Source of the DNA: Firmicutes bacterium CAG:24053_14
GTDB lineage: Bacteria > Bacillota > Clostridia > Oscillospirales > Oscillospiraceae
DNA: 15,188 nucleotides
Direction of reading: 5' to 3'
NCBI GenBank assembly: GCA_001916715.1
Contig: MNSZ01000059.1
Span: 58,161 to 73,348, forward strand
The translations under genes were made by a program, and so were the position numbers. The notes beneath the pieces were generated by a model. The model was given only the letters and a program-made list of their open reading frames with translations, did no database searches and had not been told where the DNA came from. This document shows, piece after piece, positions 1 through 7,807 of this stretch. Positions within the stretch are counted from its first letter, which is position 1. Each line of letters starts with the position of its first letter.

Positions 1-118
1 TTGATGCAGGTGGGCTGGCGCCCATCAAGACAAAAAAGGCGAAAATAGCCGGAAGGGTACGCCGACAGGCGATATGGGTTCAACTCTCGTCAGCTTAAAT
101 ATTTTTTCGGAGGATACT

Positions 119-895
119 ATGGAAAAACTGTCGCATGCATATATAGTGTCCTCGGCGTCGGAGAATGCGCGAATGGGCAAGGCCTTTTACCTTGCCGAAA
201 AGATGCTGTGCCAGAGTGAGGGCGAGCGTCCCTGCGGTGTGTGCCGTGATTGCAGGAAGGTCAAGGCGCGCGTACACCCCGATCTTGCCGTCGTCGAGCG
301 CATCACCGACGATAAGGGCAAGCAGAAAAAGGAGATACTGGTCGATCAGGTGCGTGCAATGGGCGCCGACGCCTACGTTCTGCCGAACGAGGCCGCCGAA
401 AAGGTATATATCATAAAAGACGCCGACACCATGAACGAGCAGGCGCAGAACGCTGCGCTGAAGATACTTGAGGAGCCGCCGAAGGGCGTTCATTTCATCC
501 TGTGCGTATCCAATCCCGAGCGGCTGCTGGTCACCGTGCGCTCGCGCTGCGTGCTTGTAAGCTGCGCCGGCGAGGAGGACGCGGAAGACGAAAACGCGGC
601 AGCTATGGCCGATGAATTTATCGCTCTTGAGCGAAAGGGCGACACTCCGGGGCTTACCGCGTGGTGCTTTGCGCATGAAACGCTTGATGCTCGCTCGCTC
701 GGCGAGTTTCTGCTCGCGCTCAAGCGGCGCTATGCCGCGCTTCTTGCTTCGCAGCAGGATAAAATGCGCATAATGGATATTATACGGCTCGTTGACCGAT
801 GCATGGAGTATCAGACGGTCAATACGGGCGTGAAACACATTCTGGGGCTGCTGGCAGTCAGGTCGGCAGCGGAAACGAGGAAAGCAATTGACTGA
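119..895 (+). CDS. holB: DNA polymerase III subunit delta prime (clamp loader)
   Basis: Clamp-loader subunit that helps load the beta sliding clamp during replication in the cytoplasm; 258 aa, AAA+ type but without a usable Walker A (only the degenerate ARMGK near residues 17-21). Visible: zinc-module cysteines C31, C39, C42 and C45, then HPDL (53-56), the conserved segment DADTMNEQAQNAALKILEEPP spread over 101-121, and the sensor-1 SRC motif at 142-144, typical of delta prime and tau/gamma. The start at 119 is chosen because GGAGG at 109-113 sits 5 bases before it and the protein then begins MEKLSHAYIV, as in the family; an in-frame ATG at 74 would add 15 atypical residues and has no good ribosome site. 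The last 8 bases overlap ricT, so the two are probably translationally coupled. No promoter was seen upstream, so transcription may start outside the window. Confidence 0.93.
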   Translation: MEKLSHAYIVSSASENARMGKAFYLAEKMLCQSEGERPCGVCRDCRKVKARVHPDLAVVERITDDKGKQKKEILVDQVRAMGADAYVLPNEAAEKVYIIKDADTMNEQAQNAALKILEEPPKGVHFILCVSNPERLLVTVRSRCVLVSCAGEEDAEDENAAAMADEFIALERKGDTPGLTAWCFAHETLDARSLGEFLLALKRRYAALLASQQDKMRIMDIIRLVDRCMEYQTVNTGVKHILGLLAVRSAAETRKAID

Positions 896-2141
896 AGTTA
901 TAAGCGTTAAATTTAAAAACCGGGGAAAGAGCTATTATTTTTCGCCGAACGGAAAGACCGTTAAAACCGGCCAGCAGGTCATTGTCGAAACCAGCAAGGG
1001 CCTTGAGATAGCCGACTGCTTCCGCGGCAATCACGAGGTCGAGGACGATGCGGTCGTGCAGCCGCTGCGCCCGGTCGTCAGAGTCGCGACGCGCGACGAT
1101 CTTCGCGTTGCCGAGATTAACAAGCAGCGCGAAAAGGAAGCGTTCGAGATATGCCAGCAGAAGATCGCCGAGCACGGCCTGGATATGAAGCTCGTTGACG
1201 TTGAGTGCAACTTCGAGGGCAACAAGACGATGTTCTTCTTCACCTCCGACGGCAGAGTTGACTTCCGCGAGCTTGTAAAGGATCTTGCGGGCATTTTCCG
1301 CAACAGGATCGAGCTGAGGCAGATCGGTGTGCGCGACGAGGCAAAAATGCTCGGCGGACTCGGTATCTGCGGAAGACCGTTCTGCTGCAGCCAGTTTATC
1401 GATGAGTTCCAGCCGGTTTCCACAAAAATGGCGAAGGTGCAGTCGATGTCTCTCAATCCCGGGAAGATATCCGGCAGCTGCGGCAGGCTTATGTGCTGCC
1501 TGAGATACGAGCAGGAGGCCTATGAGGAGCTTACAAAAAATGTGCCCAAGCAGGGCGCGTTTGTAGAAACTCCGGCAGGCTACGGCATTGTTACGCAGGT
1601 AAATCTTTTGCGCCAGATGGTTAAGGTAAAGCTCGACGGCGAGGGCGACGATACGGTAAAGACCTATCGGGCTGTTGAAGTTGCGGCAGTGCCCGGCGGC
1701 CGCCCCAAGGATGGTGAGACTCCTCCCTCGGTGCTCAAGTACATCCCCGAGCCGGAAGAGGAAGAAGAGGAGGAGCAGGATATCTGGAAGCTGCCGCAGC
1801 TGTTTGCCGATGACAACGCAGCCAAGGAGAAAGAAAGCACACAGGAACAGAAAAAGCGCAGCCGCCGCTCGCGCAGAGGAGGAAAGAAGCCTCAGAGCGA
1901 TGCAAAACCGGCGCCTCAGTCTGCACAGGCGCCTTCTGCGGAAGAAAAGAAGAACACGGCAAAGCCGAAGCTGAGAAATCGCCGCGGAGGCGGAAAGAAG
2001 CCTGCCGAACAGAGCGCTTCCACCGAGCAGCCGAAGCCACAGCAGGCCAAAAGCCAGGACGGCGAGAAGAAGCGCTCAAACCGCCGCTATTATCACCGCG
2101 GCAAGCCCAAAAATAAAGGCGGACAGGCGCAGGATAAATAG
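888..2141 (+). CDS. ricT: RicT/YaaT-type PSP1-domain iron-sulfur protein with long basic tail
   Basis: Homologue of Bacillus subtilis YaaT/RicT, which with RicA and RicF forms an Fe-S-containing complex that affects mRNA processing by RNase Y, sporulation and competence (family knowledge). Begins at a TTG inside the end of holB, with GAGGAAAG about 5-12 bases before it; the first residues MTEVISVKFK fit the family. The PSP1 core spans roughly residues 60-150. Conserved cysteines are C161, C166/C167 (CGRPFCC), C198 and C203/C204 (GSCGRLMCC), suited to iron-sulfur ligation. The family is usually about 270-300 aa; this one is 417 aa because of a tail from about 285 to 417: a Glu-rich stretch, then Lys/Arg/Gly/Gln/Ala-rich low-complexity sequence with several RR and GGKK clusters. 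That tail is likely disordered and could bind nucleic acid (inference). Lies between holB and a small membrane-protein gene. Confidence 0.9.
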   Translation: MTEVISVKFKNRGKSYYFSPNGKTVKTGQQVIVETSKGLEIADCFRGNHEVEDDAVVQPLRPVVRVATRDDLRVAEINKQREKEAFEICQQKIAEHGLDMKLVDVECNFEGNKTMFFFTSDGRVDFRELVKDLAGIFRNRIELRQIGVRDEAKMLGGLGICGRPFCCSQFIDEFQPVSTKMAKVQSMSLNPGKISGSCGRLMCCLRYEQEAYEELTKNVPKQGAFVETPAGYGIVTQVNLLRQMVKVKLDGEGDDTVKTYRAVEVAAVPGGRPKDGETPPSVLKYIPEPEEEEEEEQDIWKLPQLFADDNAAKEKESTQEQKKRSRRSRRGGKKPQSDAKPAPQSAQAPSAEEKKNTAKPKLRNRRGGGKKPAEQSASTEQPKPQQAKSQDGEKKRSNRRYYHRGKPKNKGGQAQDK

Positions 2142-2160
2142 TATTCCCGGAGGCTGAGAT

Positions 2161-2652
2161 ATGAGTAAAAAAAGCAATAATAAAAGCGGAATGAGCATGA
2201 AAACAAAGTGGATAATAACCGGAATCCTCTGCGTTCTGGCTGTGCTGACGGTGGTTGTCGTCGCGGCCGACGGCTGCTTTGACTTCAAGCCCGGCTCGGT
2301 TCAGTCCAACGACAAGGCCGTCGCCGAAAGCGCCGCGCCCGACGCCGACAAGGATACCGCAAAGACCGGCGGAACGCACACCGTTCTCGTCACGGCCGGC
2401 AACGGCGGCACAACGGATCCCAACGGCAGCCTCACGGTTGAAGACTGGGAGAGCGTGAAGATCAACTTCACACCCAATGAGGGGTACGAGATCCAGTCGA
2501 TATCGGTCGACGGTAAGGATATGGGCGCTATCGAGAGCTACGAGCTGACAAACGTCACGGAGGATCACAGCATCATCGCAACTTTTGTAAAGAAAGCCGT
2601 TCCCACGCCGACACCTGCTCCGGCAACCCCTACGCCGGATGACGGCGAGTGA
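2161..2652 (+). CDS. Small membrane-anchored protein with one InlB-type repeat domain
   Basis: Protein of 163 aa with no assignable enzyme activity. Visible order: a short Lys/Ser/Asn-rich cytoplasmic start (1-16), one hydrophobic helix (about 17-36, IITGILCVLAVLTVVVVA), a linker of about 35 residues, and one beta-rich repeat at about 73-143 with the pattern VTAGNGG..DPNGS..V......FTPNEGYEI..ISVDG...G....Y...NVTEDHSI.ATF. That pattern matches the divergent InlB B-repeat/bacterial surface-repeat type. A Pro/Thr-rich tail (147-163) follows, as in wall-spanning linkers. The start is supported by GGAGG at 2149-2153, seven bases upstream. It probably sits in the membrane with its repeat outside, serving adhesion or scaffolding; that role is inference. 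It follows ricT by 19 bases and precedes a terminator, so it is likely the last gene of the holB-ricT transcript. Confidence 0.75.
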   Translation: MSKKSNNKSGMSMKTKWIITGILCVLAVLTVVVVAADGCFDFKPGSVQSNDKAVAESAAPDADKDTAKTGGTHTVLVTAGNGGTTDPNGSLTVEDWESVKINFTPNEGYEIQSISVDGKDMGAIESYELTNVTEDHSIIATFVKKAVPTPTPAPATPTPDDGE

Positions 2653-2667
2653 TATTAAATGAGATGA

Positions 2668-2705
2668 ATTGCCCCATGGTCAAGCTGACCGTGGGGCAAT
2701 TTTAT
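2668..2705 (+). terminator. Rho-independent terminator after holB-ricT-small membrane protein
   Basis: Near-perfect inverted repeat: ATTGCCCCATGGTCA at 2668-2682, loop AGC, TGACCGTGGGGCAAT at 2686-2700, with one G-U pair. A short T run (2700-2703) follows. Lies 16 bases past the stop of the small membrane-protein gene. Confidence 0.85.
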
Positions 2706-2715
2706 GGGCATATAC

Positions 2716-2744
2716 AAAAAGGCCATCCGCGGATGCGGATGGCC
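2716..2744 (-). terminator. Rho-independent terminator of the SLH peptidase gene
   Basis: Perfect 10-bp stem GGCCATCCGC (2721-2730) with GCGGATGGCC (2735-2744) and a 4-base loop. Read on the minus strand it is followed by TTTTT (2716-2720). It lies just past the stop of the minus-strand SLH peptidase gene and faces the plus-strand terminator at 2668-2705, so converging transcripts end here. Confidence 0.88.
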
Positions 2745-2763
2745 GAATTGCTTTTTGGGGGTA

Positions 2764-5700
2764 TCAGACGGAAGCGCTGTTTGCGCGGTAGATCAGAGTA
2801 ACCGCCTGACCGCGGGTGCAGGTCGCGTTGGGAGCAAAGGTCGTTGCGGTGGTACCCTTGGTAACGCCGTTGGCAACTGCCCATGCAACTGCGTCTGCGC
2901 AGTAGGAGTCTGCCGCTACGTCGGTGAAATCGGTGACACCGGTGACCTTGTCATCGCCGCTTGCGCGGTACAGGAAGGTCACGATCTGGCCGCGAGTGCA
3001 GACTGCATTCGGGTCAAAGGTGGTCTCGGTAGTGCCCTTGGTGATGCCCTTCTCGACTGCCCACAGGATTGCGTTGTAGTATACGCTGTCCTTGCTTACG
3101 TCGGTGAACGGATTCTCCAGACCATCGACGCTGGGAGAGCCGGCAGCGCGGTACAGGAAGGTTACGATCTGCGCACGGGTGCAGCCGTCGTTGACGCCGA
3201 AGGTGTCGGCGGTTATGCCGTTTGTGACCTTGTTATCAACTGCCCAGAGGATCGCGTCGTAGTAGGGGCTGCCGGACTTGACATCCTTGAACGGATTCTC
3301 GGCCGGAGTAGGCTCGGGATCGACGGCGGGAAGCTGATCGACGGGGATAACGGCGTTGACGGAGCTGTTATCGAGAGTGATCTGATAATTCTGGGAGTAT
3401 CTTGCCTTGCCCTGCTCGTAGGTGTAGATGACGAGGGCGAGGGTGTGACCTTCCTCAACGGTGTAGAGGTTGGGCTGGAGGTAGATGGTGTAGTCGTGGT
3501 TTTCGCCGACCTTCAGAGCAACCTTGGTATCGGCCGAGGCGGAGTTGTAGCCTGCGCCGGGGTTGCACAGATCCATCCAGCCGCGAGCGATGATCTTGTA
3601 GCTGACGTCGCTTGCCTTGAGCTGCGCGTAGTCATAGTTGCTCAGACCGCCGCCCATCCATGCGCCGTTTTCGGTGAGATCCTTGGGAACATAGCTGCCC
3701 TCGGTGTTGAATGCCTTGAAGGTCTCGCCTTCGGGGGCGATGTCAACGAGCATTGCGCTGACCATGAGCGCGTCGCGGTCGATAAGATCGGCTGCGTCGG
3801 GCAGGGAAACAGTCACGCCGCTGCCTGCTGCGCTTGCAACGTAGTTGTCGTGATCAAGCGCGCTGAGGTCAAGCTCGGGAGAAACTGCGTTGTCGTGATC
3901 GACGCCGCCGCGCGGAGCGTTGGGAGCGTCGTAGTTATCAACGCTTGCAGAGAAGTTAACGGCAACCGAGCCCTTGATGACCGTGTCGGCCTTGACGGGC
4001 ATGGTGTACATTGCGCTGACTGCGGTGTCGCCTGCGGTGAGCTTATCTCTCCAGTTGCGGCTGGTGATGCCGAGGGAGGAGTAGTCGCTGTTGATGGTGG
4101 TGCTGCCGGTCTTGCCGGAGGAAAGGGTCACGCTCTTTGCGGCCTCCCAGCTGTCGTAGGTGTGCCATACGGAAGCGTCGTGGCTGTCCTGGGCGGTGAC
4201 TGCCGCCATGTTCTCTGCGCCGTTCTCAACGCCGCACAGATAGTGGCTGAACCAACGGTTAAGGACATTGTTGTAGCTTTCGCCGTCAATGTAGAACTCG
4301 AGGTTTCCGGCAGGGTAGCTCGGTGTGAGGTGAGCGTCCTGGTGGAGCAGGAGCTTTACGTTTACGCCGGCCTTCTGGTATGCCTGATACATCAGGTCAA
4401 ATTCCTTGGTGCGGACGTTGTCGTCGTTGAGGCCGTGAACTATGAGAGCAGGGCACTTGATGTTCTCTGCGTCAAGAGTGTAGTCACGGGTCTCCCAGTG
4501 CTTGGAGTAGTCGCCGTTGGTGGCGAGCTGATCCTGCTGGATCTGGTACAGGTAGTTGCCGTACTTCTCGGCGATGGTAGCGTAATCGGCAGGATCGAGG
4601 TAGCGGCCGTTGCAGTACCATGCGAGCATCTCGGAATAGCTTGCCGACCATGCGCTGGTGGAAATACCCTGAGAGTTGGTGTACTCATACCAGCTTGCGA
4701 TGCCTGCTACGGGAACGATGGTCTCGAGACCGGCAACGCCGGTGGTGGCCAGACCGAACTGGGTGGTGCCTGCGTATGAGCGGCCGGTCATGCCGACCTT
4801 GCCGCTGGACCAGTCTGCCGCGATGGTGATGTTGCTGGTCTTGTCGGTGTAGGCTACGCGATCGCCGTGCAGCCATTCGATGACGCACTTGAACGCATCG
4901 ATCTCAAGATCGGTGCCGCAGGTCTCGAAGCCGTCCGAGCCCTTGGTGCCGAGACCGCCGCACTCGACGACGGCAAAGCCGCGTACGAGGTAGTAGTCGT
5001 ACCACTCAAGGTCTTCGTAGTCGTACATGCCCTCGGAGGGGTTCCAGTAGTACCAGTCTGCGCTGTTTGCGTTCGCGGCGGCCTGCGCGGTGGTTGCGCT
5101 GCCTGCCGGAGTGCGTGCTGCCGGCTGGCTGTAGAGCTTGGAAATATCATAGCTCTCGCTGCCGAGATTTTCGCCGGGACTCATGGAATCGTTGCAGCCG
5201 GTGATGTAGGGGCGAGCTTCGTAGATGGTAGCTGCCTTGTAGTTGCCCTCGACTGCCGCGCGGGGAACCTGAACAACGGCCTTGACGAGGTCGAGCTTGC
5301 CGTCATCGTCGGTGTCGTAGTTGGTCTCAACGTATACGCAGTAGCGGATGACATCGCTGTCGGCGTTGCTGTAGCCGGTCTCGACGGAGCCGGTGGTGTA
5401 CGGGAATATGGGCTGAGCCATGCCGTTCATGTAAAGCGGCTGGAGCTTATCGGCATGCAGTGCGTCGTACATGGTGTTGGCAACTGCCTTCATCTGACGG
5501 TAAGCGTCAAGGGTGCAGGCCGCGTCGGTGTCGGTGTCGGCACTGATCATGCCCATGCTGCGAGCCAGAGCAAGATAGTCGGCAGGGAAGGTGCCGAGCT
5601 GCTTTTCGCTCATGCCCGTCCAAAGCAGCAGTGCGCGTACCGCGTCTGCAACGGACAGCTCTTCGCTTGCGGAAGCGCCGTCAGGGATGGTGATGCTGCT

Positions 5701-5829
5701 GTCGATGTCTGCAAGATCCGCATAGGTCAGCACGTCGCTGCTGTCTGCCGGCTCGGCAAAGGCTGCGCCGGGCAGAACGGAGAGGATCATGACAAGGCTC
5801 ATCAACAGAGCAAGAAGTCTTCTCTTCAT
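2764..5829 (-). CDS. Exported X-Pro dipeptidyl-peptidase-like S15 hydrolase with three SLH repeats
   Basis: Serine hydrolase of the peptidase S15/CocE-NonD superfamily, 1021 aa, most like Xaa-Pro dipeptidyl-peptidase (PepX), which releases X-Pro dipeptides from peptide N-termini. Signal peptide 1-25 (MKRRLLALLM...GAAFA). Residues about 50-122 form a small helical region faintly like a degenerate SLH repeat. The alpha/beta-hydrolase region starts near 160 (YDTDDDGKLDLVKAVVQVP). Likely triad: Ser351 in GRSYAG, Asp469 in HGLNDDNV, His500 in HQDAH; order and spacing fit PepX. A beta-sandwich C-domain of S15 type runs about 560-830, then a Pro-rich linker (835-845). Three SLH repeats follow (about 845-895, 905-958, 965-1018), each with a CTRxQ motif. 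SLH repeats bind pyruvylated wall polymers, so the enzyme should be displayed on the surface and use outside peptides. AAGAAGG lies just before the start. S15 esterase or acylase activity remains possible. Confidence 0.88.
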   Translation of the reverse strand: MKRRLLALLMSLVMILSVLPGAAFAEPADSSDVLTYADLADIDSSITIPDGASASEELSVADAVRALLLWTGMSEKQLGTFPADYLALARSMGMISADTDTDAACTLDAYRQMKAVANTMYDALHADKLQPLYMNGMAQPIFPYTTGSVETGYSNADSDVIRYCVYVETNYDTDDDGKLDLVKAVVQVPRAAVEGNYKAATIYEARPYITGCNDSMSPGENLGSESYDISKLYSQPAARTPAGSATTAQAAANANSADWYYWNPSEGMYDYEDLEWYDYYLVRGFAVVECGGLGTKGSDGFETCGTDLEIDAFKCVIEWLHGDRVAYTDKTSNITIAADWSSGKVGMTGRSYAGTTQFGLATTGVAGLETIVPVAGIASWYEYTNSQGISTSAWSASYSEMLAWYCNGRYLDPADYATIAEKYGNYLYQIQQDQLATNGDYSKHWETRDYTLDAENIKCPALIVHGLNDDNVRTKEFDLMYQAYQKAGVNVKLLLHQDAHLTPSYPAGNLEFYIDGESYNNVLNRWFSHYLCGVENGAENMAAVTAQDSHDASVWHTYDSWEAAKSVTLSSGKTGSTTINSDYSSLGITSRNWRDKLTAGDTAVSAMYTMPVKADTVIKGSVAVNFSASVDNYDAPNAPRGGVDHDNAVSPELDLSALDHDNYVASAAGSGVTVSLPDAADLIDRDALMVSAMLVDIAPEGETFKAFNTEGSYVPKDLTENGAWMGGGLSNYDYAQLKASDVSYKIIARGWMDLCNPGAGYNSASADTKVALKVGENHDYTIYLQPNLYTVEEGHTLALVIYTYEQGKARYSQNYQITLDNSSVNAVIPVDQLPAVDPEPTPAENPFKDVKSGSPYYDAILWAVDNKVTNGITADTFGVNDGCTRAQIVTFLYRAAGSPSVDGLENPFTDVSKDSVYYNAILWAVEKGITKGTTETTFDPNAVCTRGQIVTFLYRASGDDKVTGVTDFTDVAADSYCADAVAWAVANGVTKGTTATTFAPNATCTRGQAVTLIYRANSASV

Positions 5830-5903
5830 AATACGCCTTCTTTCTGAGTATTCTAAATCAGTACATCTAATATATAATACAAGATTGCCGATTTATGAGG
5901 TTT

Positions 5904-5932
5904 AGTTTAAATCACGAAAGTGAAATTTTCAA
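5904..5932 (-). promoter_or_regulatory. Possible SigA promoter of the SLH peptidase gene
   Basis: Read on the minus strand: TTGAAA (complement of 5927-5932), a 17-base spacer, then TAAACT (complement of 5904-5909). This would give a leader of about 70 bases before the ATG at 5829. The -10 matches only four of six consensus bases, and the surrounding 5830-5960 stretch is AT-rich with other weak candidates. Confidence 0.3.
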
Positions 5933-6029
5933 TTGACAGAATTAACGAGCGTTAAGAAAAATTGATACTGATATTTGTAGTATTTATATGAATTTGCGAA
6001 AGTGTAGCATACTCGCGCTGTTAAACGAC

Positions 6030-6068
6030 AAAAGCAGTCTGAAATGTCCAGCATTTCAGACTGCTTTT
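6030..6068 (-). terminator. Terminator of the SLH lysozyme gene
   Basis: Perfect 17-bp stem: AAAAGCAGTCTGAAATG (6030-6046), loop TCCAG, CATTTCAGACTGCTTTT (6052-6068). On the minus strand the stem ends in TTTT. It lies 15 bases past the lysozyme stop. The symmetric A/T ends would allow use in both directions, but no plus-strand gene reads into it. Confidence 0.85.
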
Positions 6069-6083
6069 GGAAAATAACTATAT

Positions 6084-7697
6084 TCAGAAGGTCATTCCGC
6101 CTGCGAAGCGGTTGAACATGACCGCGACCTGCGAACGGACCGCACTGCCCTTCGGGCTGAGCGTTGTGCTGCTTGTGCCGTTGATGATCCCTGCGCCTAT
6201 TGCCCAGCACATGCTCTCACGCGCAAAGGAGCTCACCTGCTGCGCGTCGGCATAGCCGCCGATATCGGCGTAAACGTCGGTGTTATAGCCCTTGTAGTTT
6301 GCGTATCTGTGCAGGAAGGTGACAAGCTGCTCGCGCGTGAGCGTTTCGTTCGGCGCGAAAGTGCCGTCGGCGTAGCCGTTGGAGATGTTGTTGTGCGAGC
6401 CCCAAAGCAGGGCGTCGTAGCAATACTGCGAGGAGCTTACATCGGAAAAACGGTTTTCATATTCCGAAACATCGGGGCTTCCGTCAAGACGATAGAGCAC
6501 CGTCACGAGCATGGCTCGGTCCATTGCAACATTGATGCCGAAGTTTGTCTCGGTCAGCCCCTTGAACATGCCGGCCGAAACAACGTTGTCAATGTCGTTA
6601 TGTGCCCAGTAGGTCACGGGAACATCGGCAAAATTTTTCGAGGGGCAATTGTCGCCGAACAGGCAGCCGTCCTTCCACACAGCGACCGCCGTGACGTCGG
6701 ATGCAGGCATCGTTATGTACCAGTATCCGTCGCTGCCCTTTGAAGCCGTTGCGCCGGTTACTTCCCAGTGATCGAATATCTTTGTACCGTTTGCGCTCGG
6801 AACCAGCTTTATTTTTGCTCCGACCGTGTAGCTTCCGCTGCCCTCGCCGCCGGAAACGGTGAGCTTATAGGTCGTCGGCTCCGGAGTGGCGCCGCCTGCC
6901 CAAACGGCGACGAGAGTCCGAGTTTTGTCTGCGATCGTCGAGGTCGTAACGGCCTGACCTGTGCCGGAATCCTTCCAGTAGTCGAGCTTATATCCGTCGC
7001 GCGAAACGTTGGGGAACGAGCCGTAGGCCTTGTCCTTATAGTAAGCAACAACGCGGTTTCCGCTCACCGTGCCGCCGTTTGCGTTGAAAACTCCGGCAAC
7101 GAAGTGCGTAAGCTCGGTGCTGTAATTGTTATAAAGGAAGATCTCCGCCTCGTTTATGCGGCGCTTTACAAGTCCGGGAAGGATCTCGCCGCCGGCAGAG
7201 CACAGGACTGCAAACGAGTCTGCAAGCTCAAGATCTGAAACAGGGTTGCCGTAGCTGTCTTTAAAGCCCTGCTGTATGTACCGAGCCAGTCTCCAGCCTG
7301 TGTTGTAATCGACCCAGTTCGGCCCAAAGTTGTAAGCAAGGCTTACAAGCGCGTCAAACTGATTTTGCGTCAAGCTCAGTCCGTATTTTTTCGCGGTGTT
7401 GTTGACGCCTCTTTCAAATCCGACTATATCCTGCTCAAAATATGCATCGGCCTGCTCGAGCGTGATCTCCATGCCCTCGTAAATGTCCGAGGCGTAGTGA
7501 CCGTAGCCGATGGTCCAGTATTCCTCGCTCGGATGCGCCTTGTATGCCGTAAGCCGTAGCCCCTCCCAGCCCTTAATGAGGAGCTTTAGGTTGTCGCTGG
7601 CTTTCATGTCTGTCTCCGCAGCGTCGGCGAAAGCCGCCGTCGGCACAAGCGTCACGAGCATCAGAACGGCAAGCAGGAAGGATATGTACCTTTTCAT
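6084..7697 (-). CDS. Exported GH24 lysozyme-like protein with InlB-type repeats and SLH anchor
   Basis: Predicted muramidase that cuts peptidoglycan, exported and wall-anchored. Two ATGs lie two codons apart; the inner one at 7697 is chosen because AGGAG (7707-7711) is 9 bases from it but only 3 from the outer one at 7703. Numbering from the outer ATG: signal peptide about 3-26; GH24 (T4-lysozyme type) domain about 33-190 with Glu47 in GWEGLRLTAYK, the TIGYGHYASD stretch from Thr64, and NQFDALVSLAYNFG at 114-127. A Listeria-Bacteroides-type repeat follows at about 200-268 and a second beta repeat at about 279-345. Three SLH repeats run about 355-408, 417-468 and 476-535, the last quite diverged. 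The position of the T4 Asp20 general base is Ala56, so activity is not certain. Probable roles are wall turnover or an attack on other cells; which one cannot be told from sequence. Confidence 0.87.
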   Translation of the reverse strand: MKRYISFLLAVLMLVTLVPTAAFADAAETDMKASDNLKLLIKGWEGLRLTAYKAHPSEEYWTIGYGHYASDIYEGMEITLEQADAYFEQDIVGFERGVNNTAKKYGLSLTQNQFDALVSLAYNFGPNWVDYNTGWRLARYIQQGFKDSYGNPVSDLELADSFAVLCSAGGEILPGLVKRRINEAEIFLYNNYSTELTHFVAGVFNANGGTVSGNRVVAYYKDKAYGSFPNVSRDGYKLDYWKDSGTGQAVTTSTIADKTRTLVAVWAGGATPEPTTYKLTVSGGEGSGSYTVGAKIKLVPSANGTKIFDHWEVTGATASKGSDGYWYITMPASDVTAVAVWKDGCLFGDNCPSKNFADVPVTYWAHNDIDNVVSAGMFKGLTETNFGINVAMDRAMLVTVLYRLDGSPDVSEYENRFSDVSSSQYCYDALLWGSHNNISNGYADGTFAPNETLTREQLVTFLHRYANYKGYNTDVYADIGGYADAQQVSSFARESMCWAIGAGIINGTSSTTLSPKGSAVRSQVAVMFNRFAGGMTF

Positions 7698-7775
7698 ATG
7701 CATGTCTCCTGTTTTACGTGATGTGTGAAAATAAGTTTAAAAATGAGTGGCAAAATTATTACATTCTGCATTCTA

Positions 7776-7807
7776 ACAAAAAAACCTTGAAAAATCAAGG
7801 CTTTTGT
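7776..7807 (-). terminator. Intrinsic terminator or attenuator upstream of the lysozyme gene
   Basis: Stem CCTTGA (7785-7790), loop AAAA, TCAAGG (7795-7800). Read on the minus strand it is followed by a run of seven T (7778-7784), a good terminator. No minus-strand gene lies upstream, since nadE is on the other strand. It would therefore end a short RNA made from about 7810-7910, or act in the lysozyme leader about 80 bases before the start codon. On the plus strand it has only CTTTTGTT after it, a weaker fit. Confidence 0.55.

Noticed and set aside
9..26. Hairpin GGTGGGC/GCCCATC near the window start
   Set aside because: A 7-bp stem without a following T run on either strand, so not a terminator; chance or part of upstream coding sequence.
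3..98. Open frame at the window start ending in TAA at 96-98
   Set aside because: Thirty-one codons (DAGGLAPIKTKKAKIAGRVR and onward) could be the end of an upstream gene, but I recognise no family and the stretch is too short to support.
2830..3260. Repeated DNA within the SLH peptidase gene
   Set aside because: Explained by the three related SLH repeats; not a mobile or CRISPR-like repeat.
2704..4779. A 691-codon open frame on the plus strand across the SLH peptidase gene
   Set aside because: It lies opposite a well-identified enzyme with signal peptide, catalytic triad and SLH repeats; its Val/Ala/Gly/Cys-rich product has no recognisable domain and reflects codon bias of the true gene. 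It also starts inside a terminator pair.
4867..5847. A 326-codon plus-strand open frame across the start of the SLH peptidase gene
   Set aside because: Same shadow effect; no ribosome site and no recognisable protein features.
5934..5939. TTGACA on the plus strand between the two SLH genes
   Set aside because: No -10 at 16-18 bases and no plus-strand gene downstream.
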